The position numbers were made by a program, and so were the translations under genes. DNA of 64,000 nt from Nocardioides terrae (GTDB lineage: Bacteria; Actinomycetota; Actinomycetes; Propionibacteriales; Nocardioidaceae): contig NZ_FOLB01000009.1 in the NCBI RefSeq assembly GCF_900112345.1, positions 124,001 through 188,000 on the forward strand, read 5' to 3'. Positions 42,967 through 52,165 of this stretch are shown piece after piece. The first letter of the stretch is position 1. Every line of letters begins with the position of its first letter. The notes under the pieces are model-generated. The model was not told the DNA's origin and ran no database searches. It saw only the letters and a program-made list of their open reading frames with translations.

Positions 42967-44491
42967 CCTGCCGGCCGTAGCCCTCCCAGTAGGGCGCACG
43001 CAGCTTGAACTTCTGCAGCTTGCCGGTCGCCGTACGCGCCAGCTCGTCGCGGAACTCCACGGACGTCGGCGCCTTGTAGCCGGCGGCCTTCTCCTTGCAC
43101 CAGGCGATCAGCTCGTCCTCGGTGGCGGACGCCCCGAGCGCGAGGACCACGAGCGCCTTGATCGTCTCCCCCCACTTCTCGCTGGGCACGCCGATGACGG
43201 CGACCTCGGCGACGGCGGGATGGGAGAAGAGGACGTCCTCGACCTCGATGGAGCTGACGTTCTCGCCGCCGGTGATGATCACGTCCTTCTTGCGGTCGCT
43301 GATCGTGAGGTAGCCGTCCTCACCGATCGTGCCGCCGTCGCCGGTGTGGAACCAGCCGTCCTTGAGGGCGCGGGCGGTCTCCTCGGGCTGCTCCCAGTAG
43401 CCCTCGAGCACGACGTTGGAGCGGGCGAGCACCTCGCCCTCGGGGTCGACGGACAGCGTGCAGCCGAGGGCGGGTGCGCCGGCCCGGGTCAGCCTGACCG
43501 CCCGCTCGTGCGCGTCGAGGTCGTCCCACTCGGCACGGGTGCGGTTGATGGTGAGCAGCGGCGAGGTCTCGGTGAGCCCGTAGATCTGGACGAACTCCCA
43601 GCCGAGCTCCTCCTCGACCCGCACGACCGTCTTCGTCGGCGGCGGGGCGCCGGCCATGATGATGCGCACCCTGTCGCGCCCGGGGATCTCGCCCTCCCAG
43701 TCCTGGGCGGCGTCGAGGACGGCGGCGGCGACGGCAGGAGCGGCACACAGGTAGGTGACGCCGTGGTCGCGGACGCGCCGCAGGATCTCGGCCCCGTCGA
43801 CCTTGCGCAGGATCACGTGCTTGACGCCGAGCCCCGTGGCCGCGAACGGCATGCCCCACCCGTTGGCGTGGAACTGCGGCAGCGTGTGGAGGTAGACGTC
43901 GCGGTCGTTGACCCCGGCGTGCAGGGCGAAGGTCACCGCGTTGGTCCACAGATTGCGGTGGGTGATCTGCACGCCCTTGGGGCGGGCCGTGGTCCCGGAG
44001 GTGTAGTTGATCGTCGCCGTCGCGCTCTCGTCGTGCTCCCAGGGCCGGGGCTCGACACCGGGCGCGGCGTAGAGGTCGTCGTCCTCGCCCAGCACGAAGC
44101 GGTGCTGCGCGGTCACGTCGGCGAGCGCCTCGTCCAGCTCGGGGTCGACGTAGAGGACCTTGGCCCCGCTGTGGCCGACGATGTACTTCACCTCGTCGGG
44201 CCGGAGCCGGAAGTTGATCGGAACCAGGACCCGGCCGTAGCCGGACACGCCGAAGAACGACGTCAGCAGCCGCGCGCTGTTGTGGCTGACCACCGCGACC
44301 CGTTCGCCGAAGCCGACGCCCAGCTCGTCGAGCTTCGCGGCCTGCCGCCGCGCCAGCTCCCCGATCTCGCAGTAGGTCAGCTCACCGAGTGAGGCGGCCG
44401 GCTGGTCGGGCTCGTCGATGACACCGACCCGGTCGCCGTACACCTGCACGGCCCGGTCGAGGAAGTCGTTGACGCTGAACGGGACGAACAC
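42959..44491 (-). CDS. Fatty-acyl-CoA ligase (AMP-binding)
   Basis: A 510-residue class I adenylate-forming enzyme. The phosphate loop is NYTSGTTARPKGV; later motifs are QIYGLTETSPL, GDGGTIGEDGYLTISDRKKDVI and the catalytic lysine region ATGKLQKFKLR. The LPQFHANGWG and TEDELIAWCKEKAAGYKAP segments match acyl-CoA synthetases of medium to long chains. It makes an acyl-adenylate and then an acyl-CoA; the exact acid is unknown. The ATG at 44491 begins the conserved MFVPFSVNDFLDRA leader. It appears monocistronic. Confidence 0.92.
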   Translation of the reverse strand: MFVPFSVNDFLDRAVQVYGDRVGVIDEPDQPAASLGELTYCEIGELARRQAAKLDELGVGFGERVAVVSHNSARLLTSFFGVSGYGRVLVPINFRLRPDEVKYIVGHSGAKVLYVDPELDEALADVTAQHRFVLGEDDDLYAAPGVEPRPWEHDESATATINYTSGTTARPKGVQITHRNLWTNAVTFALHAGVNDRDVYLHTLPQFHANGWGMPFAATGLGVKHVILRKVDGAEILRRVRDHGVTYLCAAPAVAAAVLDAAQDWEGEIPGRDRVRIIMAGAPPPTKTVVRVEEELGWEFVQIYGLTETSPLLTINRTRAEWDDLDAHERAVRLTRAGAPALGCTLSVDPEGEVLARSNVVLEGYWEQPEETARALKDGWFHTGDGGTIGEDGYLTISDRKKDVIITGGENVSSIEVEDVLFSHPAVAEVAVIGVPSEKWGETIKALVVLALGASATEDELIAWCKEKAAGYKAPTSVEFRDELARTATGKLQKFKLRAPYWEGYGRQVN

Positions 44492-44576
44492 GATGACCTC
44501 CGGAAGGGCGTGACGCGGCTCACTGTCGAGGGCAGACTAGCCCGGCCTCAGGAGCCGCCCCAGGGGTGCCCGGAAC

Positions 44577-45755
44577 TCAGGGCAGGGCGCCGAAGCTGAC
44601 GATGGCGATGTCGTCGCTGGCGTCGCCGTGCTGGTAGGCGAGCACCGCGTCGGCGATGCCCTCGGTGATCTCGGCCGGGCCGGGAGGGAGTGACGCGAGC
44701 AGGTCGCCCAGGCGCAGGTCGCCGTAGAGCCGGCGCCGGTAGCGCGCCTCGGTGACGCCATCGGTGTAGAGCGTGACCGTCTCGGCGCCGAGCCGGTGCT
44801 CGACGGTGTGGAACTCCGGGTCGTCGAGCAAGCCGACCGGGCTGCCGAACGCGCCGAGCTCCACGACCCGGCCGTCGGGGTCCCGGAGCAGGGCGGGCGG
44901 ATGGCCGGCGAGGCTGAGCCGGATCGTCCAGCCGTCGTCGTCCCGGGTGAGGTTCGCAAGGACGAGGGTGCAGTAGCGCGTCGTCTCGTGGGCGTGCAGC
45001 GCCCGGTCGAGGGACCGCAGGATGGCCGCCGGGTCGCGGAGCCCGACGGTCAGCGCGCGCACCGTGTAGCGCACGAACGAGGTCACCACTGCCGCCTCGA
45101 CGCCCTTCCCGCTCACGTCGCCCAGCACGATCATCCAGCTGGCGGCGTCGATCTCGAAGAAGTCGTAGAAGTCACCGCCGACGGTGGTGCCGTCGCCTGC
45201 CGGCCGGTAGGTCGCGGCGACGGAGAGGTGCGGGATCGCCGGTGGGGCCGGCGGGATCAGGGTCTGCTGGAGGGTCTGGGCCAGCCGGGTGGCTTCGAGC
45301 CGCGCCTGCTCGGCCGCCGCCGTGGCGGCGAGCAGGTCCTGCTCGTAGCGGTGCCTGTCGCGCGTCTCGAAGAAGACCGCGCGCAGCGAGAGGTCCGCGG
45401 ACCCCGCCGACCGGTCGATGGTGGCCGCGTTGAGCAGCACGGGGACGCGCACGCCGTCCGGGCGGACGAGGTCGAGGGAGACCTCACGCACGGAGCCGTC
45501 GTACGCGATCACCGGGAGGAGGTGGGTCTCGAGGTAGATCCGGGCGCCGACCGGAAGCAGCGACGCCAGCGTCCGCCGGCCGACCAGCTCATCGTGGTCC
45601 AGCCCGACCAGGCGCAGGAACTCGGCGTTCGCGGCGGTGACGAGGCCGGTCCGGTCGGTCAGGAGGTAGCCGCAAGGGGCGTCCTCGAAGAGGTCCACGT
45701 CGACGTCGGGGGGCTGGGTGACGTTGCGACCGCCGCCTCCGCGGCGGTCGGTCAT
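44577..45755 (-). CDS. rsbP: PAS-PP2C phosphatase, RsbP-like
   Basis: A 392-residue cytoplasmic phosphatase. A PAS domain (about 20-130: EDAPCGYLLTDRTGLVTAANAEFLRLVG) is followed by a short coiled coil (LLAATAAAEQARLEATRLAQ) and an RsbU/SpoIIE-type PP2C domain with GGDFYDFFEID, LGDVSGKGVEAA, LSLAGHPPALL, LYTDGVTEAR and the final DASDDIAIV. This is the architecture of RsbP, which dephosphorylates the anti-anti-sigma factor under energy stress. Its start overlaps the stop of an RsbQ-like hydrolase gene (ATGA), exactly the partner needed for RsbP activation in Bacillus. The ATG at 45755 is used; a GTG further in would still leave the PAS domain. Confidence 0.9.
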   Translation of the reverse strand: MTDRRGGGGRNVTQPPDVDVDLFEDAPCGYLLTDRTGLVTAANAEFLRLVGLDHDELVGRRTLASLLPVGARIYLETHLLPVIAYDGSVREVSLDLVRPDGVRVPVLLNAATIDRSAGSADLSLRAVFFETRDRHRYEQDLLAATAAAEQARLEATRLAQTLQQTLIPPAPPAIPHLSVAATYRPAGDGTTVGGDFYDFFEIDAASWMIVLGDVSGKGVEAAVVTSFVRYTVRALTVGLRDPAAILRSLDRALHAHETTRYCTLVLANLTRDDDGWTIRLSLAGHPPALLRDPDGRVVELGAFGSPVGLLDDPEFHTVEHRLGAETVTLYTDGVTEARYRRRLYGDLRLGDLLASLPPGPAEITEGIADAVLAYQHGDASDDIAIVSFGALP

Positions 45756-46567
45756 GCCGTTCGCTCCGTGCGGGCCCTTCCGACGAAGGAGCGCAGCGCC
45801 TTCGCCGTCTCCTCCGGGGCGGTGAGCTGCGGGCAGTGGCCGAGGGTCTCCAGCACCTCGAGCTCGCAGTCCGGCACGTTGTCCCTGACGTAGAGGCCCG
45901 CGCTCATCGGGGCGACGGAGTCCTCCCTGCTCTGCAGGACCAGGGTGGGGACCGACACGTGGGGCAGGTCGGCGCGGTTGTCGCCGCGGAAGGTGACGGC
46001 CGCGAACTCGGCGGCCACCTCCGGGCGCGTGCGGCAGAAGGTCCGCTCGAGCTCGTCCTGCACGCTCGGCGAGTCCGGCCCCGCTACCAGCGCGGCGAGC
46101 GGGTTCTGCCACCCGAGGTGGTTGCGGCTCATCAGGTCGAGCAGCTCGTCGATGTCCGACCCGGAGAAGCCACCGACGTAGGAGCCGTCGTCCAGGTAAC
46201 GGGCCGACGGCGTCACGAGCACCAGGCGCTCGACGAGGTCCGGGCGGGCGATCTGGACCAGGACCGCGATCATCGCCGACACCGAGTGGCCGACGAGAAC
46301 GACCGAGCTCAGGCCCACCTCGTCGAGCAGGGCGATGACGTCGTCGCGGTAGCCCTCCAGGCTGCCGTGGCGCACCGGGTCGTACGTCGACGGGGCGGCC
46401 GCTCCGGACCCGGGCAGGTCGAAGAGGACGACCCGGAAGTCATCCTCGAAGGCCGGGGCGACGTGGCGCCACATGTCCTGACCGCACCCGAACCCGTGCA
46501 CGAACACGAGCGCTGGAGCATCGGCCGGTCCACGGGCGGTCAGGTTGAGACGTTCGGCGAGGACCAC
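45752..46567 (-). CDS. rsbQ: RsbQ-type alpha/beta hydrolase
   Basis: A 271-residue alpha/beta hydrolase closely like Bacillus RsbQ and the KAI2/D14 receptors. The triad is Ser95 (VGHSVSAMI), Asp216 (SREDSVAP) and His244 (LGHCPQL), nearly the same numbers as in RsbQ. The oxyanion region is VFVHGFGCGQDMW, and VAPAFEDDFRVVLFDLPGSG matches as well. RsbQ is required for RsbP to sense energy stress, presumably through a small hydrophobic ligand. The GTG at 46567 has TATTTT 6 bp upstream. It is immediately followed by the rsbP-like gene. Confidence 0.93.
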   Translation of the reverse strand: MVLAERLNLTARGPADAPALVFVHGFGCGQDMWRHVAPAFEDDFRVVLFDLPGSGAAAPSTYDPVRHGSLEGYRDDVIALLDEVGLSSVVLVGHSVSAMIAVLVQIARPDLVERLVLVTPSARYLDDGSYVGGFSGSDIDELLDLMSRNHLGWQNPLAALVAGPDSPSVQDELERTFCRTRPEVAAEFAAVTFRGDNRADLPHVSVPTLVLQSREDSVAPMSAGLYVRDNVPDCELEVLETLGHCPQLTAPEETAKALRSFVGRARTERTA

Positions 46568-46573
46568 GCGGCC

Positions 46574-46602
46574 AAAATAGCCGAGTCAGGCGCGGATGTC
46601 GC
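46574..46602 (-). promoter_or_regulatory. rsbQ-rsbP promoter
   Basis: On the minus strand GCGACA (46597-46602) and TATTTT (46574-46579) are separated by 17 bp, and the -10 lies 6 bp before the GTG start. This is a good housekeeping-type promoter giving a leaderless rsbQ-rsbP transcript, separate from the RsbW-like gene upstream. Confidence 0.55.
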
Positions 46603-46640
46603 GACGACGCCGAGTCGGTGTCGGTCGAGGTCGGTTGAGG

Positions 46641-47075
46641 TCAGGAATGGTCGCCGCGCATCAGGACCGCTGTCACCTCGGTGCCGTCGAGGCCCACCTC
46701 GTAGGACCAGGCGCTGCTCACCGCGTCGACGATGGCGAGCCCGCGCCCACGGACATTCGGCCCGCCGTGCCCGTGCTCCAGCGTTCCCGGCTCCAGTCGT
46801 GCCGCCTTGCCGCTGTCCCGGACCCGGAGGACCAGCCGGTCGGGGGTGAGACGCCACGCCGCCTCGATCATCCCCTCGCGGTCCGCGGAGCCGTGCTCGA
46901 CCGCGTTGGCGACCAGCTCGTTCAACACCAGTTCCGCGTCCGCCCGGAACTGGCGGCCCAGCCCGAGACGGACGAGGACGGAGGACATCGCCGCGCGGGC
47001 GTGCCTCGCCGCCGTGGGGACCTGCCGAAGCGAGAGGACCGCCCACGAGTCGCTCTCGCCGTGTTGTGTCTCCAC
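46641..47075 (-). CDS. RsbW-like anti-sigma ATP-binding kinase (first copy)
   Basis: A 144-residue GHKL ATPase of the RsbW/HATPase_c_2 kind. The N-box is ELVLNELVANAVEHGSAD; the G1-type motif is RVRDSGKA and the G2 region is NVRGRGLAIVDAVSSAW. Such proteins bind a sigma factor or phosphorylate a STAS antagonist. It lies just upstream of the rsbQ-rsbP pair on the same strand (74-bp gap), suggesting it is their partner-switch kinase. The target sigma factor is not in the window. Confidence 0.88.
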   Translation of the reverse strand: METQHGESDSWAVLSLRQVPTAARHARAAMSSVLVRLGLGRQFRADAELVLNELVANAVEHGSADREGMIEAAWRLTPDRLVLRVRDSGKAARLEPGTLEHGHGGPNVRGRGLAIVDAVSSAWSYEVGLDGTEVTAVLMRGDHS

Positions 47076-47245
47076 GACGCTCCTTGCCTAGATGCGGGGG
47101 CGGTGCCCGCAAGTCGCCCCGGCTATCAGCCGGCCGATCGCGGCGTGTCGTAGGGCTCGACGGCACGGGGCCGACAGGATCTGGGTACCACCGACCATGT
47201 CTCGCAGATCCGTCGCCCCTTGCTTCTGTGCGCCCTCGGGCCGCC

Positions 47246-48610
47246 ATGCATGAGTTCGTGCCCCAGGACCAGGAGGTCCTCGCTGACGTCGCGCGGTGGA
47301 TCGGCGAACGACTGTCCGGCCCGCCGGAGGTCGCCCCGCACCGGTCCCACGGTCCTCACGATGGTCGGGCGGCCCTCCCCGAGCTGACCGCTGAGGGAGT
47401 CGGGACGGCGGCCGCCTGGGAGACCGTGCGGGACGAGGTCCTGCCGACGACCTTCCCGACCGACCACCCCCGCTACCTCGCGTTCGTGGGAGGCGCGCCG
47501 ACGCCCGCCGCCGTGCTCGCCGACGCCGCGTTGTCGGCGGCGTCGGTCTACGGCGGCAGCGAGCTGGAGGCCGGCGCCGTCGTGGCCGCCGAGCGGGCCG
47601 CGATCGGCTGGCTCTGCAGCGCGATGGGCTACCCCTCTGATGCGCACGGAACCTTCGTCAGTGGCGGCTCCCTGGCCAACCTCAGCGCTCTCGTCGCCGC
47701 TCGGCACGGCCGGACCTCGGCGTCGGGCAGACCGCCCGGGGTCGTCGTGGCGGGTGCGTCGGCGCACTCCTCGGTGCGGTCGGCGGCCGAGACCATGGGC
47801 TGTGAGGTCGCGGTGGCCGGCACGCCCGACGCGGTGCTGCGTGCCGCCGACGTGGAGGCCGTCCTCGCCGGCCTGGACCCGTCGGACGTGGTCGCCGTCG
47901 TGGCGAGTGCGGGGGCGACGAACACCGGCCTCGTCGACGCTCTGGACGAGATCGCCGACTGCTGCTCGAGCCGACGGATCTGGCTGCACGTCGACGCCGC
48001 GTACGGCGGAGCCGCGATGCTCGCGCCGGCCCGACGGGAGGCCTTCGCCGGGATCGAGAGGGCCGACTCGGTCACGATCGACCCGCACAAGTGGCTCTTC
48101 ACCCCGTTCGACTGCGCCGCCGTCGTCTACCGCGAGCCGGCGGTGGCCCGCGCCGCGCACCGCCAGAGCGCCCACTACCTCGACGCCGTCGAGGGCGACG
48201 ACGCCGACAACCCGGCCGACTACGCGGTGCACCTCACCCGGCGGGCGCGCGGCCTGCCCCTGTGGGCATCGCTGCTGGCCAACGGGACCGACGCCTACGT
48301 CGACGCGGTCGAGCGGTGTCTCGCGACGGCCGGGTACGCCGCCAAGCAGGTCGATACGAGCCCGGTGCTGGAGCTCGCCGCCGAGCCGCGGCTCTCGGTG
48401 GTGCTCCTGCGTCGCAGCGGATGGGGCGCGGCGGACTACGCGCACTGGTCGAGCAGGGCGCGGTTCAGCGGCCTGGGCCTCGTCACCCCGACGACGTACG
48501 CGGGTGAGACGGTGCTGAGGCTCTGCTTCGTCAACCCGCGGACCACGCAGGCCGACGTGGACATGCTGCTCGAGAGCCTCGAGACGCTACTCGATGAGCG
48601 CACGGGGTAA
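47246..48610 (+). CDS. PLP-dependent amino acid decarboxylase (group II)
   Basis: A 454-residue pyridoxal-phosphate enzyme of the group II decarboxylase family (aromatic L-amino acid, glutamate or diaminobutyrate decarboxylase type). The Schiff-base lysine is Lys282 in DPHKWLF, and Asp250 in LHVDAAYGG binds the pyridine. FVSGGSLANLSALVAAR and ASAHSSVRSAAE are present. The substrate is not readable. The ATG at 47246 begins the conserved part. It diverges from the RsbW-like gene, and its stop is 9 bp before the GGDEF-EAL gene, so the two may be co-transcribed. Confidence 0.9.
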   Translation: MHEFVPQDQEVLADVARWIGERLSGPPEVAPHRSHGPHDGRAALPELTAEGVGTAAAWETVRDEVLPTTFPTDHPRYLAFVGGAPTPAAVLADAALSAASVYGGSELEAGAVVAAERAAIGWLCSAMGYPSDAHGTFVSGGSLANLSALVAARHGRTSASGRPPGVVVAGASAHSSVRSAAETMGCEVAVAGTPDAVLRAADVEAVLAGLDPSDVVAVVASAGATNTGLVDALDEIADCCSSRRIWLHVDAAYGGAAMLAPARREAFAGIERADSVTIDPHKWLFTPFDCAAVVYREPAVARAAHRQSAHYLDAVEGDDADNPADYAVHLTRRARGLPLWASLLANGTDAYVDAVERCLATAGYAAKQVDTSPVLELAAEPRLSVVLLRRSGWGAADYAHWSSRARFSGLGLVTPTTYAGETVLRLCFVNPRTTQADVDMLLESLETLLDERTG

Positions 48611-48619
48611 GGGGAGCAG

Positions 48620-50980
48620 ATGAGACGCAGTGCCAGAAGTCCTGGCGCGATTCCCGGGGCGTCCCGACGACCGACGATCGGTGCTGACCGCACCGGCTCA
48701 GCGGGCGCGCAGCCCGTGAGCCGGACGGCCGTCGCCCACACCGCGGCCGCCCGACTGTCGCTGGTCGTCCTCATCGGCGGGTGGACGGCCAACCAGATCG
48801 CCACGACCGCCTCCTACCGGACCGGTCAGGCGATCCTGCTGACGACGCTGACCGCCTTCTTTCTGCTGCTCATGCTGCGGCTGGCCCTGGCCGCCGCGCT
48901 CTACCGAGGCCGCCGCCTGCCACTGCTGGTGCTCCTGATCACCGTCGCCACCTGGTCGCTGGGCTCGATGACGGTCAACGCGGCGAGCCTGGAGGAGCAG
49001 ACCCACTTCCCGGCGCCCGGCGAGTGGCTGTTCCTGGTCTCCTACCTCGGTCTGGCTGGCTACCTCATGATCGACGTGGAGAGGCGCCAGGGCTCCCAGG
49101 CGCGGGGCTGGCTCGACGTCGCGGTCATCTGCGGGGTGTCCTCGTGCCTGGCGTCGCTGCTCCTGGTCACCCCGATCCGGCTCGCGTCCGGCGCCGAAGG
49201 GCTCGCCCTGCTGCTGGCGCTGATGTATCCGCTGGCCGACCTGGCGCTCGCCCTGGTCGTGCTCGGCCAGCACCTGCTGCAGGCCCGCACCGACAGCCGC
49301 CGGACGCTGATGATGGGCGCGGCCTTCGTCCTGTTGGCCGGTGGGGACTCCGGCTTCGCGCTGCAGGTCTCGGCGCCGACGTACGACTTCGGCAACACGA
49401 GCAACGCGCTCTGGGGAGCCGGATGGGCGCTCCTGGTCGCGGCCGCCTGCCGTCCCGAGCAGCGGGTGATGCGGGCGATCCCCAAGGCCGCCGGGACGCG
49501 CCTGCTGGTTCCCGCCGGGGCCCTCGCGCTGGCGGTGCTCACGATCCGCCCCGACGACGCCCTGGCGTTCTACACGGTGCCGCCGGCGGTCCTGACCCTG
49601 GCCGCCGTGGGGGCGCGGATGGTGCTCGCGCTGCGCGACGCCAACCGGGCCGCCGAGGCGTTCGCCCTGTCCCAGACCGACGACCTCACCAACCTGCCCA
49701 ACCGGCGCGCCGTCCGCGCGCGCCTCATGGAGAGCCTGAGCGACCGGCGGCCGCTGGCGCTGATGCTCCTCGACCTCGACGGCTTCAAGGAGATCAACGA
49801 CACCCTCGGCCACCACGCGGGCGACAGCGTGCTGAAGTTCGTGGGGTTCCGCATGCAGCAGGCGCTCGGCAGCGAGGCGATGGTGGCGCGGCTCGGCGGC
49901 GACGAGTTCGCGATCCTGCTGGAGACGGTCGACCAGATCGAGCTGGTGGAGACCGCCCACCGCGTGCTGCACGCGCTGGCCGAGCCGCTCGTGGTCGACG
50001 GCATCGAGATCGGCCCTGGGGGCTCGATCGGCATCACCGTGGTCGAGGACGCCGACACCGACAGCGGCGAGGTCCTGCGCCGCGCGGACGTGGCGATGTA
50101 CCAGGCGAAGAGCTCGCGGTCCGGTGCCGCCGTGTACGACGCCCACCTCGACGAGTTCTCCCGCTCGCGGCTGGAGCTGGCCGAGGAGCTGCGCAAGGGG
50201 ATCGCCGAGGGGCAGATCGAGGTCTGGTACCAGCCGCAGCTGGACGCCCGCACCATGAGGGTCAGCGCCCTGGAGGCGCTGGTGCGGTGGCGCCACCCGC
50301 TGCAGGGGGTGCTCAGCCCGGTCGCGTTCCTGCCCGCCGCGCGCCGGGCCGGACTGATGGGCCTGCTGTCGGACGACATCGCCTGGCACGCCGTGCGCGA
50401 CCTGCAACGGCTGCTGGCCGCCGGACTCGACCTGCGGGTGGCGATCAACTGCGCCCCGCCCGAGCTGCTCAGCCAGTCCTTCCTCCCCCGGCTCTATGCG
50501 GCCCTGCAGGAGTGGGACGTCCCGCCTGACCGACTGGTCCTCGAGGTCACCGAGGACTCCTTCCTGGCCGATCCGGAGCGGGCGCGCGACGTGCTGCTCG
50601 AGCTCCGCGACCGCGGCATCCAGGTCTCCATCGACGACTACGGCACGGGGTTCTCGTCGCTGGCCTACCTCCGCAACCTGCCCGTGCAGGAGCTGAAGAT
50701 CGACCGCTCGCTGGTCCGCGACGTCCCCACGGACGACCGCAGCCGGCTGATCGTGTCCTCGACCATCCAGCTCGCCCACGCGCTGGACATGCGCACCGTG
50801 GCCGAGGGCGTCGAGGACGCCACCAACCTCGCCCAGCTAGCCGCGATGGGCGTCGACATCATCCAGGGCTACCAGGTCGCCCGGCCGATGCCGGCGGCCG
50901 CCGTCGAGCGTTGGATGCAGGAGTGGACCGACACAGAGACCGCTGCCGAGGACGCCGCGGAGAACAGGAGATCCGGATGA
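48620..50980 (+). CDS. Membrane GGDEF-EAL c-di-GMP enzyme
   Basis: A 786-residue membrane protein. Residues 40-340 contain about eight to nine hydrophobic segments with no recognised ligand domain. A GGDEF domain follows (about 350-510) with the intact motif GGDEF at 426-430 and DDLTNLPNRRA. The EAL domain (about 525-770) has Glu552 in EAL, DDYGTGFSSLAYLRNLP, and KIDRSLVRD. Both cyclase and phosphodiesterase sites look complete, so the net effect on c-di-GMP cannot be stated. Its stop overlaps the next gene (ATGA), coupling it to a LuxI/FeeM-like protein. Confidence 0.93.
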   Translation: MRRSARSPGAIPGASRRPTIGADRTGSAGAQPVSRTAVAHTAAARLSLVVLIGGWTANQIATTASYRTGQAILLTTLTAFFLLLMLRLALAAALYRGRRLPLLVLLITVATWSLGSMTVNAASLEEQTHFPAPGEWLFLVSYLGLAGYLMIDVERRQGSQARGWLDVAVICGVSSCLASLLLVTPIRLASGAEGLALLLALMYPLADLALALVVLGQHLLQARTDSRRTLMMGAAFVLLAGGDSGFALQVSAPTYDFGNTSNALWGAGWALLVAAACRPEQRVMRAIPKAAGTRLLVPAGALALAVLTIRPDDALAFYTVPPAVLTLAAVGARMVLALRDANRAAEAFALSQTDDLTNLPNRRAVRARLMESLSDRRPLALMLLDLDGFKEINDTLGHHAGDSVLKFVGFRMQQALGSEAMVARLGGDEFAILLETVDQIELVETAHRVLHALAEPLVVDGIEIGPGGSIGITVVEDADTDSGEVLRRADVAMYQAKSSRSGAAVYDAHLDEFSRSRLELAEELRKGIAEGQIEVWYQPQLDARTMRVSALEALVRWRHPLQGVLSPVAFLPAARRAGLMGLLSDDIAWHAVRDLQRLLAAGLDLRVAINCAPPELLSQSFLPRLYAALQEWDVPPDRLVLEVTEDSFLADPERARDVLLELRDRGIQVSIDDYGTGFSSLAYLRNLPVQELKIDRSLVRDVPTDDRSRLIVSSTIQLAHALDMRTVAEGVEDATNLAQLAAMGVDIIQGYQVARPMPAAAVERWMQEWTDTETAAEDAAENRRSG

Positions 50981-51687
50981 ACGGCACGCCGCTGCGACTG
51001 GTCCTCGACCCGGAGGGGGACGACCTCGAGGCCGCGCTCGCCTGCGAGGCCGAGGTCTTCCTGCACACCTTCGGCAACACCGCGGAGGACTTCGAGCGCG
51101 AGTACGGCCCCTACGCCGACGCCACCGGCTTCATGACCGTGCTGGACGAGAGCGGCGAGGCGGTCGCCACCAGCCGGTTCATCGTGCCGGGTCCGGCCGG
51201 GCTGAAGACCCTCAACGATGTCGCCCGCGCCCCGTGGTTCACCGACGGTGCCCGGTCGGCGCGCGCCGCCGGGATCGACCCGGAGCGCACGTGGGACGTG
51301 GCGACGATCGCCGTACGACGGGCGCCGGAGGTCACCACGCTGGCCTCGGCCGCCCTCTACCACGGCATCGTGACCGCCGCCCGGGCCAACGGCATGGAGT
51401 CGGTCGTCATGATCATGGACGCTCGGGCCCGACGCCTGCTCTCCGCCTCGGGTCTCCACCCGAACGTGCTTCCCGGGACCGGAGAGGGCGAGTACCTCGG
51501 GTCCGACCGCAGCATCCCGCTGTGGGCGAACCTGAACCGCCTCTTCGACCAGCAGCGGCGCACGGAGCCCGACGCCTATCGCCTCATCTACCAGGGGGTC
51601 GGGCTCGACGGCATCACGCTCCCCGTCGACTGGGTCCGCCGTCCGGGAGCGGTCGCCGCCGCGTCGACCCGGCGAGCGTCCCGCTGA
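50977..51687 (+). CDS. LuxI/FeeM-like acyltransferase-fold protein
   Basis: A 236-residue cytoplasmic protein of uncertain family. Its layout resembles the GNAT-related autoinducer synthase fold: a basic/hydrophobic N-terminus, EYGPYADATGFMTVLDESGE, the strand VATSRFIVPGP with Arg67 where LuxI has its conserved Arg, WDVATIAVR (LuxI has an E-S-RFAV equivalent) and a late segment VVMIMDARARRLLSASGL leading to GEYLGSDRS. The typical LuxI Trp34 is missing. It is translationally coupled (ATGA, with AGGAG upstream) to the GGDEF-EAL gene. Acyl transfer to an amine or amino acid is possible (inference); a non-catalytic sensor is another option. Confidence 0.72.
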   Translation: MNGTPLRLVLDPEGDDLEAALACEAEVFLHTFGNTAEDFEREYGPYADATGFMTVLDESGEAVATSRFIVPGPAGLKTLNDVARAPWFTDGARSARAAGIDPERTWDVATIAVRRAPEVTTLASAALYHGIVTAARANGMESVVMIMDARARRLLSASGLHPNVLPGTGEGEYLGSDRSIPLWANLNRLFDQQRRTEPDAYRLIYQGVGLDGITLPVDWVRRPGAVAAASTRRASR

Positions 51688-51718
51688 TCCGACGGGCCGC
51701 TGACGGGCGCCTGACGGG

Positions 51719-52165
51719 CTACTGGTCGCGTCCAGGCAGGCGTACGACGGTCACGAAGAACTCGTCGATCTGGCGCACTGCGGCGATGAACTGGTCCAGG
51801 TCGACCGGCTTGGTGACGTAGGCGTTCGCGTGCAGCTTGTAGCTGCGCAGGATGTCCTCCTCGGCCGAGGAGGTGGTGAGGACGACGACGGGGATGTGGG
51901 CCAGGTCCTCGTCGGACTTGATCTGCTGGAGCACCTCGCGCCCGTCGTACTTGGGCAGGTTGAGGTCCAGCAGGATCAGGTCCGGGCGCGGCGCCGAAGC
52001 GTGTGAACCGCGTCGGTAGAGGAAGTCCAGCGCCTCCTCGCCGTCGCGCACGACGTGGAGGGTGTTGCCGATCTTGTTGTCCTCGAACGCCTCCCGGGTC
52101 ATCAGCTCGTCGCCGGGGTCGTCCTCGACGAGCAGGACCTCGATCGGCTGTGCGGCAGGGCTCAT
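51719..52165 (-). CDS. Single-domain response regulator
   Basis: A 148-residue CheY-like receiver (Rcp1 type) with no output domain. The acidic pocket is LLVEDDPGD, phosphoacceptor Asp67 is in [11 protein letters not shown], and [24 protein letters not shown] holds the conserved Thr/Ser and Lys. It is coded directly after the histidine kinase with an ATGA overlap, so it is the likely phosphate acceptor. The ATG at 52165 has GGAAGG 8 bp upstream. Confidence 0.93.
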   Translation of the reverse strand: MSPAAQPIEVLLVEDDPGDELMTREAFEDNKIGNTLHVVRDGEEALDFLYRRGSHASAPRPDLILLDLNLPKYDGREVLQQIKSDEDLAHIPVVVLTTSSAEEDILRSYKLHANAYVTKPVDLDQFIAAVRQIDEFFVTVVRLPGRDQ

